A stretch of DNA of 64,000 nt from Uloborus plumipes (Eukaryota; Arthropoda; Arachnida; Araneae; Uloboridae). Below the pieces are notes generated by a model. The model was given only the letters and a program-made list of their open reading frames with translations, was not told where the DNA came from and searched no databases. The stretch is from assembly GCA_038373865.1 (NCBI GenBank), contig JAXGGA010003931.1, forward strand, positions 1 through 64,000, in the 5' to 3' direction. Below, piece by piece: positions 40,701 through 55,700 of this stretch; position 1 is the stretch's first letter, and the number at the start of each line of letters is the position of its first letter. The translations under genes were made by a program, and so were the position numbers.

Positions 40701-43700
40701 ATAAATATATCAAAATGATTTAAAAACCACTTGATTGAGCAGAAAATGATCTAAATTTCTATACTAGTTATTTTTCTGATAATTAGTAACAAATTTGTGC
40801 AAAATTGGCTTAAAAATAAGATTTTTTGTGTGAAATTTTACATTTTTGGCATAAAAATATTAGTAGAAGGAATTAAGACTCACTCTTTACTTTTTTTCCC
40901 TTGAATAGATATCTCATAGGACTATTCCCAGAAGTAGTGTGAAACATTTGAAGACAGTCATTTTTTTTATATAATTTGTCAAACTTGGCATTTTGGAGAA
41001 AAAATGCTAACTTTGAGATTTAATATCTGAAAAGGGACTGAATGAAAATCTACAAAAATTTAACTGGATAACCTTCTTATAGTAGTAAATATGTAGCAAA
41101 AATGTTATGAGTGATATCGTTCTAGTTTTAGAGATATGGAGCCTCGAAGTTGGCTGAAAAATCGCATTTATTTTGACGCCAAGAAATCATCACATAATGC
41201 AAAATTTATTATTCTCATAATATTAGATGTTTTTTTTGTGGTATAAACTACCCTTTTACAAAAACATATAATATTTAAATGTACTTTCCATTTACAGAAA
41301 GAAATGATTTAGATATTAGATGCTTTTAAAAATGCTTTTTTTCTACGTGTTAGTTATAAAAACATGATTTTCCACTTTAAAGCTGGGTTTTCACGGTCTT
41401 TATACATCTAGTGAGCAAAGAACAATTATAGTTTTAATCTAACCTACAACTCTTCATTCATTTTTAAAAGTTTAAAGCGTTAACACCCCCCCCTACAGCA
41501 CCAAAAAGTTGCTCAAAATCCGAATTTAAGCTCTAGATCAGTGGTTTCCAACCTGGGGCGATCATCCCAAAGGGCGGTAAATTCTTAAGGGCGATGCAAT
41601 GGTATTTAGAAGAGAAAACAGCAGTAAAAAAGGGTAACGAAAAACGAAATTGTAAACATGTACGAAACCGCTTGTTCAGGGTTCAGACAAATAATCACAC
41701 GTTAAGAAAGAAACTAATTAAAGTTCAAGCGCTTCCTCTTTGCACCTCGGATGAACCTTAGGGAGTATTTTATCATTCATTGTCAATTTTATAAATTTTA
41801 AGATTTTCAATTTATTTTCCTTCCAATTTTTAGTTTCAACGATTTTAACTACCCAGATTCCAGCCTAGAAAAGAAAATAATTTCTTGAAAAATGTACTTC
41901 TGTTTTTTGAAAAGTACGTCAATGATTTTAGTTAAATGTTTCCCTTCAAATGCTTATATCAGTTCGCTTTGAGAAAGAAAAAAAGAAGGAATTTTATTTA
42001 TTAATTAATATTTTTAGTTTGAAAGTGATTAGTCGTAATATCTTTATTGCGTACATTTTACTTCATATTAAAGTTAGGTACTTATATTTTTAATATTATA
42101 GATGTTCACTTGCTCCAAGTTATGGTTTTTTCGAGGAAGAAAAAAAAAAGAGGGGGGGCGATAGGTGTCAGTCAGCATCTTGAAGGGGGTGATGAGCTTG
42201 AAAAGGTTGGGAAACACTGCTCTAGATCCTACCCTTTTCCGCCAGAATACGTCCGCCATTTTCTGCTGTTATACAGACGCAGTCTCACGGAAAATAGTAG
42301 GATCTAGAGCTTAAATTCGGATTTTGAGCGACTTTTTGGTGCTGTAGGGGGGTTTTAACGCTTTAAACTTTTAAAAATGAATGAAGAGTTTTAGGTTAAT
42401 TAAAACTATAATTGTTTTTTGCTCACTAGATGTATAAAGACCGTGAAAACCCAGCTTTAAAGTGTAAAATCATGTTTTTATAACTAACACGTAGAAAAAA
42501 GCATTTGTAAAAGCATAATATCTAAATTATTTCTTTTTGTAAATGGAAAGTAAATTTAAATATTATGTGTTTTTGTAAAAAGGTTAGTTTATACCACAAA
42601 AAACTCATCTAACATTATGAAAATAATACATTTTGCATTATGGGATGATTTCTTGGCGTCAAAATAAATGCGATTTTTCAGCCAACTTCGAGGCTCCATA
42701 TCTCTAAAACTAGAACGATATCACTCATAACATTTTTGCTACATATTTACTACTATAAGAAGGTTATCCAGTTAAATTTTTGTAGATTTTCATTCAGTCC
42801 CTTTTCAGATATTAAATCTCAAAGTTAGCATTTTTTCTCCAAAATGCCAAGTTTGACAAATTATATAAAAAAAATGACTGTCTTCAAATGTTTCACACTA
42901 CTTCTGGGAATAGTCCTATGAGATATCTATTCAAGGGAAAAAAAGTAAAGAGTGAGTCTTAATTCCTTCTACCCATATTTTTATGCCAAAAATGTAAAAT
43001 TTCACACAAAAAATCTTATTTTTAAGCCAATTTTGCCCAAATTTGTTACTAATTATCAGAAAAATAACTAGTATAGAAATTTAGATCATTTTCTGCTCAA
43101 TCAAGTGGTTTTTAAATCATTTTGATATATTTATAAATAAAAAAGTTATAAGCATCTTCACAAAGTACTCTTTTCACGAAAAGTCGCTTCCGCAGCTACT
43201 GAAAAGTGCTTGCCAAAAAAAATTCTGAAGGTTTAAAAATTCTTAAACCATTGTTTCAAGCTCCCAATATAACAGTTAATTAACAGGCAAAAAATTTTAA
43301 AAATCAAAAATAGTGAGCAACATTGTTTAGTTTTCCTGTATGATTTCGCATGGATTGACCCTAAGTTCAAAAGTCTAATCTGCACTTTTAAACAAATATG
43401 AGTTACTGTCACCAGGTGATACTTTATAACTTATTTTATTGAAATGCAATGTTTTATGGTCATTTGAGAATGGGAAATAATTTTAATAAAATCCTGAGAA
43501 ATTGCCTCCTGAATGAAATACATGGAGGCGCAAAACTTTAAACAGCAATACCTCAGCCTGATATCGTCTAGAGATACCACTTTTGCTTAAGCACAGCAGT
43601 ATAAGTCGACATGCACTAGCTATTCCAGTCCACTTTTTGCTACCGCTTTTCTTTCACTTTAACCATTTCAGGTAATTCTGCTGCTTATGGGTAAGTCGAT

Positions 43701-46700
43701 TCATAGTTTTCCAGAAAGAGCTTTTTTTGAGAATTCAAACTAATACCCAGAGGAGACACCTTCGTGCTGTTGCTGCGATCTCAGGGTTGAGTAAGAAGTT
43801 GGAGAAATGTACCCAGAGCAGTCCAAAAGAAAAATAATCTTTAAATTTGCTTAAAAAAACTAAAAAAATACGCTTTTAGATGCTCTTATAATACATCAAC
43901 ATGCAATATAAGTAATATAGTTTATATAATATAGTTTAGTCTTTCGTATTAATAATAGTAAAAATATATTACATTTAGATTTGCAAAGAACGTGAATTTT
44001 ATCTTTTATTCAGTTAGATACAAACAACTGAAACACTTATAATACATCAACATGCAACAATATAGTTTAGCCTGTAGTATTAATATAGTAATTAATATAT
44101 TTTATATTTGTAAAGAACGTGAATTTTATCTTTTATTCAGAGTTACATACAAACCCACATAAAAGCGGAAACTAATAAAAGCGTGTTAAAAAGGCAGCAC
44201 CAGCATGACATGTTTTTCAAGTAAGTGTGACAGGGCTTTTCTCTTTGACAAGGAACTCTTTTCTCTTTTCAAAAAATCAAAAAATATGAATTTATTACCA
44301 AAAAAGTACTCAAAATTCCAGTTTATTTATTTTTTTTTCCTTTAAAAAAAGAGGGGGGGGGGGCAGAAAGAAAGGGGGAATTATTTACTGAAGCAGGTAA
44401 GCACAAGTAAATAAGCTAAACACCACAATATTTGAAATTAAGGAATCTCAGAAAGTTCACACCTGCTTAACTAGACATACACAGTCAAACCTGTCTATCT
44501 CGAATTTCACGGGACAGAAGAAAAATTACAGAGGTTTCAAGATACAGAGGTTGTGATAAAATTTACAAAAATTAGCAATTGGAATAAAGTCAAACATTTA
44601 ATAGATTGTTTTGCATTGATATTGCAGGGTTGCCACAGGAAAAATTCATTAAAAAAGTAGCCAAAAACTTATAAAAAAGTTGCAAAAAAGTAGTCCCAAA
44701 AATTGAAAAAGTTTCAGGAACACAGTATTCATGATTAGATAAATGAAGTAAGAAATAAATAGTACAGCTGAAAATTTAACATCTGTAAAAAGTCCCCATC
44801 TGTTTTAATGAGGAATTTAAACTGAATGTACAGTTGCAAAAAAAAAAAAAAAAAAAACTTTTGCCATAACTTATTAAAAAAAGGGAGGGAATTGATGAGA
44901 ATACAATGAAAAATCAATATAAATAAAGCAAATTATAAAGAAAATACTGCCAATAGCTGTTACAAGGATGCAGTAGAGCAACATTATCAGTGTAAAAAAA
45001 AAAAAGTGGTCTTTTGTTGCAAGAACTAGTTCAACATTAACTAGGACCTTGAAAGTACAGCAGTACTTTTGCCAGAAACTTGATACTAATTTGATGTTTT
45101 CTTCTGATTTCTTGACTAACCTGGTCGCTCCCTGATTGTTATAAAAAAAAAAATAATAGTGGATCCGTCCATAATAAAAGGCAAAGGAATGTTCTTTTTT
45201 TTTTTTAGGTGACAAAAAAATAAGAATTAAAAAAATAATGGGTTTCAAATTAATAAATACAATCAAATAGGGTGAAAAAAAAAAATAAAGATTTTCGAAT
45301 TAAAACTTCTTTTAGAAAAAAAAGAAGTCTCCAAAAAAGTAGCTCCAGTGAAAATAAGTTGCTTTTTAGCCTGCTTATGCTTAAAAAAAAGTCTCAAAAA
45401 TCGCCTAGAGCCAAAAAAAAAAAAAAAAAGCAGCAAAAAGTAGCATTTAAGTAGCCTGTGGCAACCCTGTATTGTTGAATATTTTTCTGTACGACATGTT
45501 ATGATTCCACGTTTTACTAATTGTGATGACTATATCGGTAGCAAGTTAATGCATACCTTTTAAGTACGGACATAGCCATTGAATGATTGTGCAAAAGATG
45601 ATTGTTGTCTCCAAGTTATACCATTGATAAAGGTGGCTGGAGATGAAATTCAAAAATGAGAGTCGTCAAAATTCAAGATAAAGACGTTTTCGGGAAAAAT
45701 CATTCGAGATAAATATGAGAAAAAACATTTAATTTATGCTGTAAAATCAGGGAAATTGAAAATTTTTGACATAGAGAGGTTTTTGAGATAAACAAGTTTG
45801 ACTGTATTTGTGGTCCCGTGGGTATCAAGTTACTGAGGCTCACTGTATGTGTAATTCAATTTACATTTTTGAGCCTTTTTACTGTAGTTAAGCACCATGA
45901 CTTAAAACTAGGTTCATACAGTATTTGCTGTCTTTGTGTCTGGATGTCATAAATTACAATATGTAAACTGTACTCACCAATTTCCTTAATTCTCCAGTTA
46001 ACTGAGCACAAATAACTCCTAAATGAAAAACAGATGCACTGCATTAGAAATCAACTACGAGCAAATCTAATTACTTGGTATTAACTGTCAATGCAATAAC
46101 AGTAAGATCTTATTACAGCAAATACCAGTACCACAAGTTACCTTTCAACGAAATAAATGCTCAGTCCCATTTAACTAAATGCCCAGTATGTTTATTGAAT
46201 TCCGTTACAACGAAGTTTCCATCACAATGAGCAAAATTTGCAGTCGCTAAAAGTTTGTTATTGTGGTATTTGACTGTATTACGATAAAATTAATTACGAT
46301 GAAGATAAAGAGTTCGTTTTTTTAAGAACTTTTATAATGAATTAAACATTATTTAATTAACAGTCAAAATCCTCAGGAATTGCTTAAAAAGACATGAGTT
46401 TTAAGTTCTGGCTAAATTTTAATAGAAAAGAAATAAATAAATATATAAAAAGAAAAAAAAAGTTTATGAAACTAACTTGCATTGTAATTTAATATAAAAA
46501 AGCAATACTATAAATGCTATACTTTTCAAGTATTTAACTTTTTCATTTAGTTTATGCTACTAGCACAATGCTTAATCTATTACCTTTATTTAATAAGCCC
46601 TATTTGAAATGTTGAAACCTACGTTAAAATTTATTTATAGAGACAAATAAAATTTGTATTGGAAATTTTAATTAATAGCTGAAAAAACTCCTCCTTCAGG

Positions 46701-49700
46701 CCCTCATTTGTCAAAAAATTGTGTAATTGGAACAAAAAAAAAAATTTGACACCATTTAAAAATAAAGAAAAGTTTTTAAAAAAATTAATCAATTCAAAAA
46801 AAAAAAAGTTTGTCATTTTAAATTTAACTATACATTTTACAATAATACATAGAAAACAATTTTCTCTTCAAATTAAAAATTTTACATCCTGAGATAAAAA
46901 CAAGAAGAAATATAGAAAGTGAATTAGAAAATAAATTAAAATGATTTAAATTCAAATTTCACAAAAGATGCTAGTACTACAAGTTCCATTTTAAAAATAG
47001 CATTAAGAGGTTTATACAATGGAGGAAAGAAGTCTAGTACTTAAATGAATATAATGTTAACATAAATATTATACAACTGCTCAAAATACACATTTCATTT
47101 CAATGTGTAAACATGTATGCAAAACAAAGGCCATCTATTAATAAAATACACATACCAAGGATAGCAGAAAATGTACAAAACTAACCTTCTATTTTGGCAG
47201 TATACTATCCCCAATCTTTGAGGGAATTCTTTATATCCAATGAAAACTATAGCATCATCATTAGGTCCCCAAATAGCCTGTAAAAAAAAGAAAGAAAATT
47301 CGTATATTTGAGATCATTAAAATTTGTGTGTAACAATAAAGGAATTACATTTTCTGCTAAGCAAATTTAAAACACAAGATATTTCAAGGTCAACAATATA
47401 TAATGCTGTAATTTTCACGGTATAGAAAATATTTACCACTTGGCAGTTTTGATGTCATTAAGTGTTTAATCTCTTTTGGGAAAAAAAATATTTTGATCAA
47501 CTAGGGAAAAAAGTTTTATGAATCTATCTTTTTACTTCTTTGAGAAAAAATAACATAGCTCCATGCTGTAAAAAATAAAGCTTCACCTACTTAATACTCA
47601 CTTCTACTTTTTTTGCAGCTTCAATTGGGAAAAAAAGAGAAAAAAAGAACTTTAACGGTGTTCAAAAATATTTGATGACAAAAATGTACAAATGAGTTAC
47701 CTTAGAAAATTAAATTGTATTTGACACAAAAAACGTAAAGTAGGATGTCAAAAATTTGCAGAGTTTGGGAGCAGAAGTTTTGCAAATTTTAGACACCAAA
47801 TAGATTTTATCAAATGCCATGTTTAAAGAATTAAATTAAAACACGGCATCAGTTTTTAATTTAAAAATATTATTTGAAAACAAAACATTGTATTCACGCA
47901 TAGTGAAATAAGTTAGAAACATCATATTTAACTTGCAAAAACCTTTTACACTTTCCAAACATAATTTTAATAGTCAAGTGCTCTAAAATTAAATTTTTTC
48001 TTTATGGAAATTGATTATAAAGTATTTTTTTTTTTAAATTCAAAAGTTTAAAATGATTTAGACTGTGGCGCTCTTTGGTGTGGTATCAATCTCAAAAACA
48101 TAAACCATATCGAAAAGTGTTTAATAATGGTGCATTTTGATTTTATTTTGAAATCAATAATGATGACCTTTCAGCCAAGAAATATTACTTTTAAGTGTAC
48201 AATAGTTTACGTTGAAGAGATAGTTTTTACCTCCATTACCACTAATTTCGCACTGTAAAAAAAAAAAAAAAAAATGCATTCATATTAGGGGTGCGACATC
48301 GAAGGCAAAACATCGATGTTTCGAGACATCGATGTTGGAAAATAATGACATTGATGGTATTGATACATCGACCAAAAAACATCGATGTTCTCAAATATCG
48401 ATGTTTCAAAACATCGATCTTTTTTTTTAATTACTTACACACATGACCATTTGAACATACAGTTATTCAGTTACTCTCCATTACAAGCACTTTCTCCTTA
48501 TATCACTCAATTAAATTATCTTATGTCGCCTGGTAAAACATCAACCGTGAGATATCGATGTCAATTAAGAAAACTTTTCCCAGTGAGATATATATTGCAA
48601 CTGTTGATTAACTGTGTAGGTATCTTTTTTGTCTCATATTTTTCGAAAACTTGTTTTTTGCTGAAAGGTAAAACATCATCGAAAAAAATATCAAATGCAA
48701 AACAACGATATTTAAAAATCATTGACTGTAAATCATCGTTAGCTATTAAAAAATAATAATAATAAAAAGAAATATATAAATCCCATTTTGTTGATATTTC
48801 AACTAGTGGATAGAAAAAGATGTATCTTTTTTATCGCATATTTTTATTGTTTATTGCTAAAAATTTTTTCCAATGAGGTTAATATTGCAGCTTCTGATTA
48901 AAGATGAAAACTTTTTAATAAGTATGCTTATCGTATATTTTTCTTTGGATTTCTCTGCTGAAGTGTAAAACATCGACATCAAAGCCACCATCGAACCCAA
49001 AACATCGATGTTAGAAAAATATCGTACCTCAAACATCGATGGTAAAAACATTGATGTTCTAACAAAAACATCGATGTTTCCAAAACATCGACATCGATGT
49101 CGCAGCCCTAATTCATATTGTCTTTTTAAACATTTATTTATATTCCTATTGTATGATGTTGCTTAAAATTATCTAATTGCATTACATAGAAAGTACTTCC
49201 GATCAGTAGACGAACCTGTAGATACTTGTAGTAGTAACCTGTACAGTAACAGAACAGAAAAAACAAATAACTTTTATGCTGATCAGTACAGAAAAGGTTA
49301 ACCAGCTGGTCAGAAGTCACAGACTTTTAAATTTTTTCACAGGCATGGCAGGTATGGCTGATAAGCTATAAAATAAGGTTTTACATAAATAAATAAAATA
49401 AGTACCTCAGCAGCTGAGAGAGTATTTGATTCCCCTTCTTTTACATCAATAACAGTTATAGCACCTGTTTCTACTTCCAAAACACACAAAACAGAATGAT
49501 GAACACCAACAAGAGTTTCACCCCATTCTTCATAGAACGCATTTTCTTCTCCCTAGAAAACAAAATTGAGGACTTAGAGGGTGAAAGAAAAATACAGATT
49601 ACATTTTTGAAACAATTATTTGATTCAATTTCAATTTCTTAAAATTTAACGTTAAACTGGACATTTAGAGCCACTTTGGAAAAAGCAAAATCTTGGTTAT

Positions 49701-52700
49701 CTGAAAGCTGGATTTTAAAAATGCTCATTTCACAAAAAGCAGCCTTGAAAGTATCATAACATAACTATGTTGTTCCTTCAGTGAAGTATACCACACTGTG
49801 CCAAAAGTTTATCCATTTCTCAGATAATTTCAAAGAATTAAGCTGGCAGTTTTTCTAAGTCAATGTGGATATGAGAAAAGTAGAAAATGTTTCCTGACAC
49901 ATTATTTTATTGTAAGTTTTCTTTGAAATTTTGTTTTTAAAAAGTTGTGTGTGTGTTTCTTCTTCTGAAAAATATTTTCCATGACCAAATTTTTCTTAAC
50001 TTTCCCTAATCTTTCAAAAATTACTTAGCTCACTGACTTTTTTTAATTTTCTTGGCTTCTCCCCTCCTAGAAAATTTTATATGAATAAAAATTAGGATTT
50101 TTTTTTTTTTTTTTTGAAAAATAAGATAATACCGACACTCAATAAAAATTTCCAAATCAATAAAATCAACATTGCTGGAAATTCTACATAAAATGTTTCG
50201 GGAATGATTTTCTTGTGTGTGTGTGTGTGTGAGGGGGGGGGGGGGCAATATATCTATTTTTGAGATAAATCAATATTTACTGAAAGATTAAAAATAAACA
50301 TTTTTTTGTCCCAAATTTAAGTTTCATGCCAGCTACTGCTAATAAAAATAAAAAAAAGTCAATTATATCCAGCACATGGCCCACTATGGTAAAATGCAGT
50401 GCCTTCACTGACATCTGAGTGTTGTCAACCATGGTACAGTTGACAGCTGTTGAAGGTTACATGAAGTTATGGAGGATATTACAAATTTTTCAATCTCTAA
50501 GGATTTTCATCATTTAACTTTATTTAAAATTCAGGAAATTTTTCAAAAAGAGAAGTACAGAAATATTTTCTTTGTGCAAGTTTGAGTACGTAAGTCAGTT
50601 TTAATTGTCAGAGTTATTCCTTTGTAAAGTTTGAGAAACAATATCCTTGCCTGAAAATAGGATTGATTGCGTTGTTCTAAGAACAGGGTGATTGAAAAGT
50701 CACATAACATGTTATAAAATATTTTATTTAAAAATACTATGACTTTTAAATAGAAATTATTTTGCATGCTGACAACACTATGTATTTTTCCAAATGATAC
50801 ATCATTTTTATTTTCACATTCCATGTGCATTAACACTTTCAGCAGCTTTTATTTTGCTGTAATGTAAAATGTTTTATTTATTTATTTATTTTTTACCCAG
50901 GGTATATGAAGTTTTATTTTTGGACTGGAGTCAGCAACATGTTAAGGAACTTTGTTAAAGTATTGTCAGATAGGTGGCCCTGCAAACTGATAATATTTTA
51001 TCATTTCACTTAGCATCATTATTTCACTTTGCCCCCATTCCCCTACCTACAATATAGGAATTTCGTCCACCAAAATTCCACACAAGTAAATCATAAAAAT
51101 ATTTTATATTTGAAGAAAATTCCTAAAAAATGGGAAAAATCCATCTTGACCAGCAAACAAAAATCTACTGGAAGTGACAGTGTGAATGTAAAATTAATAC
51201 AAATACAAATGCGACGACCAGCAACAGGTCCGCGCCCAACTGGGCTGGTCCTAGTCTAGCCTGCGCTGGTCAGTTTTAAAATTGCATATTATTCTGAAAA
51301 GTATAGTGTTATTAACAAGCTAAATCATTTACTTAAAAAAACTACATACTTTAAAAAAAAAAAAAACTTTATGGCATGTTACTTGACTTATGGATCGCAA
51401 TGCTTAAACACCCTGACGTTACCGTGAAAAGACATATATTTGGAAAAAGGATAATACAGTAGACTCTCGTTATATCGCGCCTCGCTATATCGCTCATTCA
51501 GATATATCGCTCTTTTCTTTTCTCTCCCCCCCCCCCCCAAAAAAAAACTTTTAGTTCGAAACCATTTTTGAGAAAATATGTAAGGTGCTCAGAAAATGTT
51601 TCTTTCTTATTTATTTTGTCATCAATGAACAAAACGAAGGTTCTTACGACTTTGGATTCTTATTTCACCAAAACAATAGGTTAATTTTATGTCTGTACAC
51701 ATATTTTTTAAGACCTGCACATTGAAACAACAACTGCGGTAAGTTAGATTTTTTTGTTGCTTTTGACTGAAAAAAAAATCTAATGTTCGAATAAATAATT
51801 TTTATGTATGTGCACGTATAATTTACTTGCATGCTGGATAGAAAACTATTTTTAATGACCGCGGTTATATCAACCTTTCAGATATATCGCGCTTTTTTCT
51901 TGTCCCCCGAAAAGCATGATATAACGAGGGGTTACTGCATAATAAAAATAAGGAAACAATTCACCTGTAAATTTGCCCCAGAAAGTTCTTGTTCATTCAG
52001 TTAATAATATGATAATTAAAAACATGGGGTTTTGAGCAAAACATTTAAAACTCTTACTTTCTGAGTTTTTTCCTTCTCATATTCATCATTATTTTCCACA
52101 TAAGCATCTTTGAAAAAAGATTCCGTCTTTGATCTTTTTGCCTCGGCAGTGTAAAGGATATATTTTTCGTTAGCACTCCATTCCAGACAAGAAAATACTC
52201 CTAAAAAGAATATATTCGGTTTAAAAAGGATCATCATCATGATTAAATTAAGGTCATATGTTCCATGCATTTGAGCATACTTGGAGGACATTTGGATACC
52301 ACGCATATAAAACAATATTCCAGGAAAATTCCAACATTTTGTCCCGCACTTGACACTTACGTATTTCATTACAAAGAAGTAATTTTAACCCTACACTGCA
52401 TGGTGTTGCCAATTGGCTACATGGACAATTTGTCCTCCTTATGAATAGCAGAATGTAGTCATAAGGCAACTCAATGCATAAAAAGCAAGTATTGGGTATA
52501 TTTAAAGCAATTATCACCATTTATCCTCCATACATGGCAGCACTGGTCTGTTACATGCTCTTAAATGAATCCATATGGATAGCTTTTAAAATCACTCAAA
52601 CTACCATGTTTTGAAATTATTTTTTACAATGAAATATTTTTCTTCGTCTTTTAAAAAAATAACATGAATAAAATAAACATTTATCTTTCGTTTAAGATGC

Positions 52701-55700
52701 GTTTTACATCAAAATAATTATTTGGAAAAAATCTAGGACATAATACACGTCTGTAGCCATTTGGCAACATTATGCAGTAAGCATCCAGAGAACACTTCGA
52801 TTCATCTCTATAGTTCATGAAGTATGTGCTTTGTTTATGTTTCGCGCTAGCTTCTTTCTCTTTTTGGAAGGTATAATATAATCATGCGGACCCAAAAGTG
52901 GTACTTTCGGCTGTTCTACCGTTTATAAGACCTCGCAATTATCAATGCTTAGTTGATGTTCAACAGAGTGAACAAACAAAAAATCAATAGGGAAAAGCCT
53001 TTAAAACGTGTTCATTTTAGATTTCAGTTAGCACAAACGTTGTGCTTACACGGACAAGTAAAGTCATTAATAATTTTAAAATATAGTTTTGAAAAAAAAA
53101 CTAAAAAATACGCTTTTACATTGGAATGCGCTGTGATCATCACGGGTTTCCCTCTGATTTTCAAAACTACTGAATATCCGCACTTAAGTTTACATGTACT
53201 TATAATACATCAATATGCAATACAGTTTAGCCTTTAGTATTAAAAATAATATTAAATATATTACTTTTATATTTGCAAAGAACGTAAATTTTATCTTTTA
53301 TTCAGAGTTACATACATACATACATACAAACAAACCCACATGTGAAATTAATAAAAGCGTATTAAAAAGAGACCATTAGCTACAGAGGAACTAGTTACAA
53401 ACCAAAAAAAAAAGAGAAAAGAAAGAAAGCTTGCGCGAGAGAGCCTTCAAAAGACATCAGATTTGACAGAATTGATCATCGGAAAGTACAAGTACATATA
53501 AAAAATAATGTAAAATGTCAAAATGTAAAGGATTACAAGAGTACAGTGCACCAAATGTTTAATTCCTCTATTTTTTTACAAAAAAGAACTAATTTCAAGA
53601 CTATCATTTACAATCATTTTTATCTGTTGAATGCATGGTGTAGCCATTTGGCAACAAAACTATTTTTAATTAGAAAGGGGTTAAAATTTAGAGTTAAATT
53701 TTTTTAAATATTTTTCCATGTTTTCTTATTACATTGACAAACACATATATTTTTTTCTACGAAAAATAAAAAATCATGCAGTGTAGGGTTAAAAGTTGTG
53801 ATGAACAAAATTTTTTGCTTAAGAAATCCCGCACCAGTTTGCGATTTCTTTACCAACAAAATTTCACTACTACCCTTTAAAGTAACGATTTTTTAATGAA
53901 ATACATGGCGTCAAGTGCAGCAGATTGAGACTTTTTCCCATTATGACCCATTAAAATTTGTAAGTTCTCTGAGATGGTTCCTACAATATTGAAAAATTTC
54001 ATGAAATTGCAAAACTTGTACGGAGCACAGTTAAAATTTGGAAATTATTTAGAAGAAAATACTATTTTTCTTTTTTTTTATTCACTTTTCAAATGCATTT
54101 AATGTGAACAAAAGCAAAATAAGTTTCAAAAATGCAATTCATAAAAGAATAGAAAATAACACAAGATGAGATTTTCTTTCAATACAGACACAACTAAGAT
54201 GACAATTTATTAAAATGTATTTTAAATAAAAGGTAAAGAAAACAAAATACCATTGTCATTCACTTTTCCATGCTCTTTTCTCTTTGAAAGATCAAAGGTC
54301 TTTTCTCTTTTAGAAGAAGTCCATATCTATGGTAAGAGTTGGTTAAAGTTATTTTTAAAAGAGCAAGGTTGCATTCCATAACACACAATATTTATGATAA
54401 AAATATAATACATAGTAGAAATTTTTATATCAAATTTTATATTTAAATTAATAACAAACAAGTTTTATAATGTTATTTATTAATTTTTATAATTATTATT
54501 TTATAAAAATGTATAAGTACCATCTATTCTCAACAACTGCCTCTAAAATTCATATATTTTCACTAGAAAAAGGGGAGATGTATTGAGGACGGAAAATTTT
54601 CTGAAAACTTTCCAAACTTTTCAATTTAATGCATGCACTTCTCTCGCTGCAATTTTCAACGGAATTTTATAGTTAATACTTGCTAACTCTTACTTTGTTA
54701 ACTTAAGTCCAAAACACCTCTATTTATTCTTTACCTCACTGCTACTGTCTAAAATTTTTCGTGCGACCTACGCCGCATCTGCGCACGCGCCAAGTCTCTT
54801 CTGACTCTCTCGAAATAGGGGGGAAAGCAACGAGGAAGTAGTAAGCGAACAAAAGCTGAAGGCATCGGGTAGTGCGCATCCTAAACCTATCTCCCCTTTT
54901 TCAGAGATGGAAGCGTCCGTGGCTCCCAGGCGCACAATACGCAAACGGACAGTATCTCTCCTGTCACCCCTATTTTAACAAAATCAAAAAAAGATCTGAT
55001 GCATGCACAAATTCACGGAAGGTTTCACCTAAGCAAATCAGATAGTACATAAATGTAAGGGAGAAAATTACATAATGATGTAAACAGACTAATGTACTAA
55101 ATATAAGGCACAGAGAAATGAGAGATGAATCTGCCCAAGAAGTAAGGGAAAACAGAAGGTGATTTAAGGTTTTAAAAAATGTATAAAATAATAAAATCAA
55201 GATTATTTAAAACTATACAACTCAAGGAAATTAAATGCTTAAACATTGTAAGACAGAAGAATAAAATCAGAAAATTATTTTCTGACAGGAAAGCTATCAA
55301 TAAATGCATTCTTGTGTAACTAAGATATTTTTGTACAGTGCTACATTGTCAAGATGCAATCATGGCTCACGTTAAGGATTTTAAGTTGTTAGCTTGCAAA
55401 TTAGCCAAATTTTGAAAGTCCTAGTCAAAGAACTTTAATCATTTTTTTTTTAATAAAACACATTTTTATATTTTTTCCCTAGTAAAAATTTCTGAGAATT
55501 TTCTCTTTGTCCATATTTTAGCCGAATAAAATTGTAATAGTAAAAAATGAAGAAATAAAGGGACATGACTTAAAGAAGAATGAATTAAAAAAGAAATAAT
55601 AGTTTGGTAACCGAATGTTTAGAGTTAGCTTTTTATTTAAAAAATAAATTAATTAATTTAAAAAAAAACATTTCTCCAAACCAATCATTAAAATCTTAAC

